From JAIOPA01 sp036522895 (GTDB lineage: Bacteria; Eisenbacteria; RBG-16-71-46): 35,932 nucleotides of DNA. A program made the position numbers and the translations under genes. Of the stretch, positions 29,715-35,932 are shown one piece after another (position 1 is the stretch's first letter; every line of letters starts with the position of its first letter). The DNA lies in assembly GCA_036522895.1 (NCBI GenBank), contig DATDEX010000313.1:1-35932 (forward strand). The letters are read 5' to 3'. The notes under the pieces were generated by a model. That model was not told the DNA's origin and made no database searches. It saw nothing but the letters and a program-made list of their open reading frames with translations.

Positions 29715-31019
29715 CTACCTGGTCGCCGCCGCCTCTCCCGCCACCATCCCGCTCGACCACGCCCACTGGAAGTTGAATCCCCCCAGCCTTCCCTCCACGT
29801 CCAGCATCTCCCCGCACAGCCATACGCCTTTCGCCACCCGCGACTCCAGCGTCGAGGCGTCGACCTCCGACAGCGGCACGCCGCCCGCCGTCACCTCGGC
29901 CTTCTCGTAGCCGAGTGTGCCGGTCACGCCGAGATCCCGCTCCAGGAGTCCGCGAAGCACGGTGGATCGCCGCTCGCGCGGGATCTGCGACATCGCGGCG
30001 CCGCCCACGCCGCTCTCGGTCGTGAGCAGGTCGGCGATCCGCTCGGGCAGGCGCTCGGCGAGCCAGGTGCGCACGCCGCGCCGCGGGTTGGCGGCGGCGT
30101 AGTCCACCCAGGCGCGCTCGAGCTGCTCGAACGACTCTCCCGGCACGAACGACACGGTCAGGCGGCGCGCCTTGGCTTCGGCTCGGTGCCAGCGGCGCGA
30201 CAGGTCGAGCGCGGCGGGGCCGGTCACGCCGAAGTGGGCGAAGAGCAGCGAGCCGCGCACGCGCGACTCCACGCGGCCATCCACCCACAGCGCGAGCTCG
30301 ACCTCGAGCGTCACGCCCTGCGCCGAGCGGCACATCGGATCGACCGCGACGAGCGGCGTGAGCGCCGGTACGGGCGGCACGAGCGTGTGGCCGAGCGAGA
30401 CCGCCAGCCCGTACCCGGTGCCGTCGCTGCCCGTCCGCGGGAACGAAAGTCCCCCTGTCGCGAGCACGACGGCGTCGGCGTCCAGCCACTCGTCGGGTTC
30501 GACGTCCGACAGCGCGAACGAGGTCTCGCCCGCGCGCGCCACGCCCTCGCCGAACACGGCGCTGCCACTCACCTCCTGGACGCCCGCGCGCCAGCCGGCG
30601 CCGGCCCGCTCGAGACGCACCACGCGCGCTCCCGAGCGCAGCACGACGCCCGCGCGACCGACGGCTTCGAGCAGCGCGTCGAGCACGGTCTGCGCGTCGT
30701 CGCTCACCGGGAAGTACTTCCCGGTCTCTTCCAACTTGAGCGCCACGCCGAGGTCGCGCTCGAACCACTCGACCGTCTGTGGCACCGGGAACGCGCGGAG
30801 CACGCGGCGGATCACGTTGGGCGAGCCGCCGTGGAAGTCGCGCTCGCTGACGGTCGCATGCGTCACGTTGCAGCGAGTGCCGCCGCTCATCAGGATCTTC
30901 AAGCCGACGCGCGGATGCGCATTCAGCAGCGTCACCCGCGCGCCGGCCTCGGCCGCGCGGATCGCGGCGGTCAGTCCGGCCGCACCGGCGCCGGCGACGA
31001 GCACGTGGCGGGGGGGCAT
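29715..31019 (-). CDS. BaiN/HI0933-family NAD(P)/FAD-dependent oxidoreductase
   Basis: A 434-residue flavoprotein with the dinucleotide-binding motif VAGAGAAGLTAAIRAAEAGA at the N-terminus and the family signatures LKILMSGGTRCNVTHA (about residues 41-56) and LATGGLSFPRTGSDGTGY. The C-terminal signature runs CGEMLDVEGRLGGFNFQWAW. Members include BaiN (bile-acid 3-dehydro-4-reductase) and uncharacterised housekeeping homologues; this one is most likely the latter. The last ~14 codons contain repeat copy C. The gene is divergent from the Ycf48-like lipoprotein. Confidence 0.92.
   Translation of the reverse strand: MPPRHVLVAGAGAAGLTAAIRAAEAGARVTLLNAHPRVGLKILMSGGTRCNVTHATVSERDFHGGSPNVIRRVLRAFPVPQTVEWFERDLGVALKLEETGKYFPVSDDAQTVLDALLEAVGRAGVVLRSGARVVRLERAGAGWRAGVQEVSGSAVFGEGVARAGETSFALSDVEPDEWLDADAVVLATGGLSFPRTGSDGTGYGLAVSLGHTLVPPVPALTPLVAVDPMCRSAQGVTLEVELALWVDGRVESRVRGSLLFAHFGVTGPAALDLSRRWHRAEAKARRLTVSFVPGESFEQLERAWVDYAAANPRRGVRTWLAERLPERIADLLTTESGVGGAAMSQIPRERRSTVLRGLLERDLGVTGTLGYEKAEVTAGGVPLSEVDASTLESRVAKGVWLCGEMLDVEGRLGGFNFQWAWSSGMVAGEAAATR
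29738..29778 (+). repeat. Dispersed repeat, copy C (3' end of the BaiN-like gene)
   Basis: Reading this unit on the minus strand gives FNFQWAWSSGMVAG, the conserved coding end of the flavoprotein gene. It matches copy B at 38/41 and copy A at 35/41 bases. As the only copy inside a functional gene, it is likely the source or the original target. Confidence 0.75.
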
Positions 31020-31156
31020 CGAGCGAGCCTATCCCGCGTCGGGCCGCGGTACCAATCCGCCGCGTACCGGACCTCTCCGACGCTCGCTCGGCTATGCTCG
31101 CCCGCATGAGCTTCCGGCCGCCACCAGATCCGTCCCCACACGAGTCCTCCGCGCGA

Positions 31157-32287
31157 ATGGAGCCGCGCCGCAGGCCGTCCGCGCGCCTGCGATCGCTCCT
31201 CGCCGGCAGCACGGTCCTCACCCTCGCGCTTCTCTCCGCTTGCGCTCGCCGCACTCCCGAACCGTGGGAGGAAGTGCACCTCGGGACCGATGCCCGTTTC
31301 AGCGGGATCTGGTTCACCGACTCGCTCAATGGCTGGATCGCGGGCGGTGCGCGCGAGGTGGCGGGCGGCATGCTCGGCCGCACACGCGACGGCGGGCGCA
31401 CGTGGCGGATCGAATCCGGCATCGTGCCGGGTACCGCCGCGGGCTTGGGACTCAACGGGATCGTCTTTCGCGACACCGCGCGCGGTTGCGTGGTGACGAG
31501 CGACGGCTCCATTCACTCGAGCTCCGACGGCGGCCGGAGCTGGCGCGCGACGCGAACCGGCCGTTCCCCGGGCGACGGCCTCGCGCACCTGCAGCTGCTT
31601 GGCGAGCTGGACGGCTGGGCGATCGGCCCGGCGAGCATCGTGGGCACCCGGGACGGCGGCGAGACGTGGACGGTCCGCGCGCGCAATACGCTCGAGACCG
31701 GTTACCTCTCGGGCAACGCGGTCGCGTTCACCGACGACTCGCACGGCTGGCTCGTGCGCCATGCCGGCGTGCTCATGCGGACGTACGACGGCGGCACCAC
31801 GTGGACGCGGGTTGGGCTCACGCTCCCGCCGGGCGCCGCGCCCACGCTCTGGGACGTCACGTTCGTGAACGCGGATCAGGGCTGGCTCGTGGGCGACGAG
31901 GGCACGATCTTCCACACCTCGAACGGCGGCGAATCCTGGCAGCGCCAGATCGAGGGCGTGCCGGTCGAGCGCGTGCTCGCGCGCGGCGAGCGCCCGCGCC
32001 CACCGGACATCGTCCCGGGGCTCGACGGCGGCCCGTCGCGACTCTCGCTCACCGCGGTACGCTTCGCGGATCCCGAGCGCGGCTTCGCGCTCGGCTCCTA
32101 CGCCGATGCCGGCGAGTCGGTGGTCTTGGGCACACGGAACGGAGGCGAGACGTGGCGCACCGAGCACGTGGCTCCCGGCCAGCACCTGCACGCGCTGTTC
32201 GTGCTGGACCGGATGCACGCCTGGGCGGTGGGCGATCGCGTGCGCGAGCGGCCGCAGGTGCTCGTGCGCTACCGGGGAACGCCTTAG
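31157..32287 (+). CDS. Ycf48/BNR-repeat beta-propeller lipoprotein
   Basis: About 376 residues from ATG 31157. The signal peptide ends in the lipobox LLSAC (Cys at about residue 29), so it is probably a lipoprotein. The mature part has six or so propeller blades with the BNR/Asp-box signature (RTRDGGRTWR, SSSDGGRSWR, GTRDGGETWT, RTYDGGTTWT, HTSNGGESWQ, GTRNGGETWR). In cyanobacteria and plants Ycf48 helps assemble photosystem II, but many non-phototrophs carry such proteins with unknown roles in envelope assembly. Earlier in-frame ATGs (31094, 31106) are possible but lengthen the signal region awkwardly. No clear ribosome site precedes any of them. Confidence 0.85.
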   Translation: MEPRRRPSARLRSLLAGSTVLTLALLSACARRTPEPWEEVHLGTDARFSGIWFTDSLNGWIAGGAREVAGGMLGRTRDGGRTWRIESGIVPGTAAGLGLNGIVFRDTARGCVVTSDGSIHSSSDGGRSWRATRTGRSPGDGLAHLQLLGELDGWAIGPASIVGTRDGGETWTVRARNTLETGYLSGNAVAFTDDSHGWLVRHAGVLMRTYDGGTTWTRVGLTLPPGAAPTLWDVTFVNADQGWLVGDEGTIFHTSNGGESWQRQIEGVPVERVLARGERPRPPDIVPGLDGGPSRLSLTAVRFADPERGFALGSYADAGESVVLGTRNGGETWRTEHVAPGQHLHALFVLDRMHAWAVGDRVRERPQVLVRYRGTP

Positions 32288-32347
32288 CGGACCACGCCCC
32301 CGAACCAGGGCCCGCCCCGACCTAAACGCCGGCCGCCGCCACTCGGC

Positions 32348-33082
32348 TCAGCGAGCCGCGCGCTCCGGAATCTCGATCGAACGCATGAGCACATCGAACG
32401 CGCTCTCCACGCCCGGCGCTTCCGGCGTCGCGGTCTCGAGCACGAGCAGTCGGCCACACGCGACGCGGCAGGCGAATCGCTTGCGATCGGTGTGCGCCAT
32501 CCGGCTCCACGCGCGCACCTGCCACCAGCCGTCGCGCCCGAGCTCCGCGCTCTCGATCTCGTGCCGCAGCGTGTCGAGCCGCGACGCGTACACCCACCCC
32601 GCGAGCCCACCGAGCGTGGGTCGAGGGAGCGCGAGCGCCCGCGCCTCGAGTGTATCGAACGCGTCGTCCAGCTCGGGCGTTTCGCTGCGCGTGGGGTCGT
32701 AGCTCACGTCGTCGAAGTAGCGCCAGAACGCGCGGCGCTGATCGAGCGTCAGCAGCTCGAGCACGGGATCGCTCCGCTCCCCGAGCCGCGCGATCGCCTC
32801 GCGCGTGCGCCCCGTGCGCTCGATCACTCGGGCGGCGCGCACCTCGCTCGCCAGCGATTCGGGCTCGGCGACGCCTGCGTCCACGAGCACGATGCGGAGC
32901 TCGCCGGAGCGGAACTCGTGGCGCGCACCGTTGTCCACGTGGTCCCAACCCCGCGGGACGACCAAGGTGAGCGGCACCTGCCCGACGCGGACGCTCACGC
33001 TCGGCGGCTGGCGCGCGCACGCGCCCGCGAGGGCGAGAGCGAGCGCCGCGAGCGAAACGCGGGCGAGGCTAGCGCGACGCAC
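32348..33082 (-). CDS. Putative lipoprotein, unknown function (downstream of a pair)
   Basis: A 244-residue protein with a signal peptide ending in the lipobox LAGAC (Cys at about 22). The early mature region VGQVPLTLVVPRGWDHVDNG, followed by FRSGELRIVLVD, has strand-rich character. The central part is helical (LTLDQRRAFWRYFDDVSYD). The end, VESAFDVLMRSIEIPE, resembles the closing FEQVLASVRFPE of the upstream lipoprotein, so the two may be distant paralogues. The start overlaps the upstream stop by 14 bp. I do not recognise a family. Confidence 0.8.
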   Translation of the reverse strand: MRRASLARVSLAALALALAGACARQPPSVSVRVGQVPLTLVVPRGWDHVDNGARHEFRSGELRIVLVDAGVAEPESLASEVRAARVIERTGRTREAIARLGERSDPVLELLTLDQRRAFWRYFDDVSYDPTRSETPELDDAFDTLEARALALPRPTLGGLAGWVYASRLDTLRHEIESAELGRDGWWQVRAWSRMAHTDRKRFACRVACGRLLVLETATPEAPGVESAFDVLMRSIEIPERAAR

Positions 33083-33914
33083 GCGCCTGCGGTTCCGGGA
33101 AGCGCACGCTCGCGAGCACCTGCTCGAACACGTGCTGGTTTTCGGGCCGCCCCTGGTAGATGGCTTGGAACGCGCAGCCGTTCACCACCCAGAAGACCTG
33201 CCGGTAGAGGAGGCGCTGCTCGGGCGCATCGAGCGTGTCGTCGCCCCCGAACGCCGGCAACCCGGCGAGCGTGGTGTCGTGCGCGCGGCCGAGGATCCAG
33301 CGCGCCGGCTCGCTCATGCGCTCGGGCCGGAGCCGGAGGCGCGGGAGGAGTTCGGCGAGCGTGGGGCGAAACCCGTCCACCGCGCGGAGCCCCGCGTCGA
33401 GATCGTCCTTCACGAACGAGACATGGCCCCCGGCCACATCGGTCTCGGCGCGATTCACCGCCGCATTCAGCCCGGCCGCGGCCTGCGACTCGGCGTCGGT
33501 GAGCGGATCGTCGATCTGCACGCGGAGGAGCGAGAGCCGGCGATAGAGCTCGCGCTCGTCGAGCCTGGGGAACTCGGCGATCAGCGCCTCGATCCGCTCG
33601 CGCGGCAGGCGCTCCGTCCAGCTCTTCTGGGCGGCCACGCTCAGCACCTGGCCGCCGCCACCGCGGAGGATGAAGCGCACGCCGACGAAGCCACCGCCGG
33701 CATCGCCCTCGCGCTCCCACGGCTCCGGCGGCGCCGAGAACTCGACCGGCTGGGCCACCCAGCCGAATCGCTCCGGCGGCCCGAGGCGCACCCGTCGCGG
33801 CATCGACCGACCGGAGCAGGCGGGAATCGCGAAGAGCGCGACCGCCAGGACGATCAGCGGCCAGGCCGCGAACGATGGCCTGGCTCGATCGGTCACGGGG
33901 TCGCGGCGCGACAT
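33069..33914 (-). CDS. Putative lipoprotein, unknown function (upstream of a pair)
   Basis: 281 residues from ATG 33914, with GGGAGGG upstream. The N-terminus has a hydrophobic helix and the lipobox IPACSG (Cys at about 33). The mature part is beta-rich at first (GGGFVGVRFILRGGGGQVLS), then helical and charged (RLPRERIEALIAEFPRLDER). A conserved-looking core, NRAETDVAGGHVSFVKDDL, precedes the closing FEQVLASVRFPE. An in-frame extension upstream to 33995 has no ribosome site. It overlaps the next lipoprotein gene by 14 bp; the two products probably act together at the envelope. No catalytic motif seen. Confidence 0.8.
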   Translation of the reverse strand: MSRRDPVTDRARPSFAAWPLIVLAVALFAIPACSGRSMPRRVRLGPPERFGWVAQPVEFSAPPEPWEREGDAGGGFVGVRFILRGGGGQVLSVAAQKSWTERLPRERIEALIAEFPRLDERELYRRLSLLRVQIDDPLTDAESQAAAGLNAAVNRAETDVAGGHVSFVKDDLDAGLRAVDGFRPTLAELLPRLRLRPERMSEPARWILGRAHDTTLAGLPAFGGDDTLDAPEQRLLYRQVFWVVNGCAFQAIYQGRPENQHVFEQVLASVRFPEPQARASR

Positions 33915-34029
33915 GGGGTCCCTCCCGGCTCGCGTGCATGCGTCAGAGGTTGGCCGCGGGAGCGTAGCATGTGCGAAACGGGTCGCCCTCGCCACGAAGC
34001 TCCGCGTTCGCCGGCTTCGCCACCGTCGT

Positions 34030-34062
34030 CCGCTAGCCCCGGACGCCGCAAGGGGCTAGCGG
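34030..34062. repeat. 11-bp perfect inverted repeat in divergent intergenic region
   Basis: CCGCTAGCCCC (34030-34040), 11-nt loop, GGGGCTAGCGG (34052-34062). The arms contain GCTAGC. The 33915-34254 gap separates the lipoprotein pair (minus) from LemA (plus), so this is not a terminator for either. It also contains a 13-bp direct repeat ACGCGCGCGCCCG (34092 and 34117). No gene was seen in this gap. Confidence 0.45.
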
Positions 34063-34254
34063 CCGTGGCCCCGGTGCCCGTGGCACTCGCGACGCGCGCG
34101 CCCGGGGCGGCTTGCAACGCGCGCGCCCGCGCCAGCGTATCCTCCCACCGGCACCCGTCATCCGCCGGCGTGGTGGCCAGCGTGGAGCCCGAGCAGTGGT
34201 TGCCCCGCTTCCCGAGCGGAGTATCCTCGCGGTCCCCCCTCTTCTGGAGGTGCC

Positions 34255-34851
34255 ATGCTCCTGCTTCCCGTGATCATGCTCGCCGTCCCGCTCATCTTCA
34301 TTTTATTCGGCGCGGGCATCTACAACTCGCTCGTCACGCTGCGCAACCGGTTCAAGAACGCGTTCGCGCAGATCGACGTGCAGCTCACGCGCCGTCACGA
34401 CCTGATCCCCAACCTGGTCGAGACCGCGAAGGGTTACCTCGCGCACGAGCGCGAGACGCTCGAGGCCGTCGTCCGCGCGCGTGCCGCCGCGATCTCGGGG
34501 CTCCAGGCCGCGAAGGCGAACCCGGGCGACCCGGCGAGCATCCAGGCGCTGGGCGGCGCCGAGGCGACGCTCACGGGCGCGCTCGGCCGGCTGCTCGCGG
34601 TCGCCGAGGCCTATCCGGACTTGAAGGCCAACCAGACCATGATGCAGCTCTCCGAGGAACTCACCGCGACCGAGAACAAACTGGCCTTCACGCGCCAGGC
34701 GTACAACGACTCCGTCCTGAGCTACAACAATGCCTGCGAGGTGTTCCCCAACAACCTCATGGCGGGCATGTTCGGGTTCCGCCCGGCCGAGATGCTGCAG
34801 GTCGCCGAGCCGGCCGACCGCGAGGCGCCCAAGGTTTCGTTCGCCAAGTAG
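34255..34851 (+). CDS. lemA: LemA-family protein
   Basis: A 198-residue protein with an N-terminal transmembrane helix (about residues 3-22) and the LemA signature GIYNSLVTLRNRFKNAFAQI, continuing VQLTRRHDLIPNLVETAKGY. The rest is a helical bundle (EELTATENKLAFTRQAYNDS, VLSYNNACEVFPNNLMAGMF). The length is typical of the family (about 185-200). The ATG at 34255 has GGAGG four bases upstream. The M48 protease gene begins 3 bp after its stop, a common arrangement of unknown joint function in envelope or membrane-protein quality control. Confidence 0.95.
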   Translation: MLLLPVIMLAVPLIFILFGAGIYNSLVTLRNRFKNAFAQIDVQLTRRHDLIPNLVETAKGYLAHERETLEAVVRARAAAISGLQAAKANPGDPASIQALGGAEATLTGALGRLLAVAEAYPDLKANQTMMQLSEELTATENKLAFTRQAYNDSVLSYNNACEVFPNNLMAGMFGFRPAEMLQVAEPADREAPKVSFAK

Positions 34852-34853
34852 AC

Positions 34854-35932
34854 ATGGATTTCTTCGCGCGGCAGGACCGCGCCCGCGCGCAGACCGCACA
34901 ACTGCTCGGGCTGTTCATCTTCAGCGTCGGCCTGGTGGTGGCGGTGATCACGCTCGTGCTCGTGGTGGTGATCGGCAGCAACTACCGTGACCCCGATCTG
35001 CTGGTCGGGAGCTCCGCGTGGTGGATCGCCCAGGCCCCCTTGAGCGCCGCGTGCGCGGCCGGCGTGCTGTTCGTGGTGCTGGCCGGCACCGCCTACAAGC
35101 TGCTCATGCTCCAGGGCGGCGGTGCGGTGGTGGCGCGCTCCATGGGGGGCGACCTCGTGGACGCCAACACGACCGACCCGCTCCAGCGACGGCTCTTGAA
35201 CGTGGTCGAGGAGATGGCCATGGCCTCGGGCGTGCCGGTGCCCGCGGTCTACGTGCTCGGCTCGGAATCGGCGATCAACGCGTTCGCGGCGGGGCACACG
35301 CCGGCGGACTCGGTGGTGGCGGTCACGCGCGGCGCGCTCGAAAAGCTGGATCGCGCGGAGCTGCAGGGCGTCATCGGCCACGAGTTCAGCCATATTCTGA
35401 ACGGCGACATGCGGCTCAACATGCGGCTCCTCGGATTCGTCGCCGGGCTCTTCGCCGTCGCCACCGTCGGGCGCGTGCTCATGCGCGCCGGGCGCGGGCG
35501 CAAGGGCGGTCCGATCGTGGTCGCGGGTCTCGCGATGTTCGCGCTCGGCTGGATCGGCGTGCTGCTCGGCCGCATGATCCAGGCCGCGATCTCGCGCCAG
35601 CGCGAGTTCCTCGCGGATGCCTCGTCGGTGCAGTTCACGCGCGATCCGACTGGGCTCAAGGAGGCGCTCGTCAAGATCGGCGACCCGGCCAGCGGCTCGC
35701 GGCTCGCCGCGCACGACACCGGCGACGTGGCGCACATGCTGTTCGCCTCCGGGTTGAACGAGATCTTCGACACCCATCCGCCGCTCGAGGAGCGCATCCG
35801 GGCCCTCGATCCGTCGTTCACGCCGGAGGTCATCGCGCGCGAGCGGGAGCGCCTCGCGAAGCTGGCGAGCGCTGCCGCGGCGGCCGCGGCGCGGAGCGCG
35901 GCGTCCGTCCCGATTGCGGCCGCAGGCGGGCT
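34854..35932 (+). CDS. M48-family (HtpX-like) membrane metalloprotease, C-terminus cut by window edge
   Basis: The first 359 residues are readable. Two N-terminal transmembrane helices (about 18-45 and 60-85) are followed by the zinc motif VIGHEFSHILNGD (HExxH) at about residues 178-190, two more helices, the third ligand region QREFLADASSVQFTRDP, and THPPLEERI. The N-terminal MDFFARQDRARAQTAQLLGL is the LemA-linked M48 subtype rather than classical HtpX. The chosen start is ATG 34854, 3 bp after the LemA stop. The Ala-rich stretch at the edge suggests the tail is still incomplete. Likely role: cleavage of damaged or misfolded inner-membrane proteins. Confidence 0.93.
   Translation, partial: MDFFARQDRARAQTAQLLGLFIFSVGLVVAVITLVLVVVIGSNYRDPDLLVGSSAWWIAQAPLSAACAAGVLFVVLAGTAYKLLMLQGGGAVVARSMGGDLVDANTTDPLQRRLLNVVEEMAMASGVPVPAVYVLGSESAINAFAAGHTPADSVVAVTRGALEKLDRAELQGVIGHEFSHILNGDMRLNMRLLGFVAGLFAVATVGRVLMRAGRGRKGGPIVVAGLAMFALGWIGVLLGRMIQAAISRQREFLADASSVQFTRDPTGLKEALVKIGDPASGSRLAAHDTGDVAHMLFASGLNEIFDTHPPLEERIRALDPSFTPEVIARERERLAKLASAAAAAAARSAASVPIAAAGG

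Noticed and set aside
1..35932. tRNA, rRNA, CRISPR arrays, intact insertion sequences
   Set aside because: Looked for by eye on both strands and none could be supported.

Overview
The window is a G+C-rich bacterial chromosome segment. It has strong GGAGG-type ribosome sites, tight operons and one protein with a type IX-like (T9SS/FlgD-type) C-terminal sorting domain. It also carries topoisomerase VI, a DUF2723 glycosyltransferase-like protein, an ECF42/DGPF pair and an Os1348-type small protein. That mixture suggests an uncultured, diderm, T9SS-CTD-bearing lineage such as Candidatus Eisenbacteria, or a Gemmatimonadota or myxobacterial relative. This placement is inference; no rRNA or other clean phylogenetic marker is present. 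All family calls rest on motifs read by eye.

Left block (1-11.1 kb, minus strand). A tripartite RND efflux operon (Os1348-family small protein, TolC-like protein, membrane-fusion protein, RND pump) is joined by short overlaps and runs off the left edge. Upstream lies a small beta-barrel outer-membrane protein. Ahead of that is a sigma-54-type promoter with two tandem dyads at classic enhancer distance, and next comes a GAF-GAF-AAA+-Fis sigma-54 activator. The layout reads as a self-contained circuit of activator, enhancer, envelope protein and export system. Further right, an ECF42-type sigma factor follows its DGPF/YCII partner, and a promoter-like sequence of the ECF42 type precedes the pair.

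Middle accessory block (11.3-21.6 kb). Small genes of mixed orientation: a two-helix membrane protein, a methyltransferase, DinB, Xre, a secreted DUF1579 protein, a DUF2723 membrane protein, a DoxX-like protein, a large FG-GAP surface protein, and an ArsR/AHSA1 pair whose operator covers its start codon. Between them lie gene remnants: a dihydrofolate-reductase-like fragment, an extra T9SS sorting domain and a cut membrane protein.

Topoisomerase VI block (21.7-28.3 kb, plus strand). A 20-codon CxxC leader ORF with a strong ribosome site is followed by both topoisomerase VI subunits, then a HEAT-repeat protein and an HD-GYP protein that appear to share an N-terminal module. Two families of short direct repeats lie on the flanks. 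One is a 52-bp pair at 21.05 and 28.66 kb. The other is a 41-bp motif whose third copy is the 3' end of a BaiN-type flavoprotein gene. Together they suggest past insertion or duplication.

Right block (28.7-35.9 kb). An alpha/beta hydrolase, the BaiN-like flavoprotein, a Ycf48/BNR-type lipoprotein, two overlapping lipoprotein genes, and a LemA plus M48 metalloprotease pair that runs off the right edge. I saw no rRNA, tRNA, CRISPR array or intact transposase or integrase.
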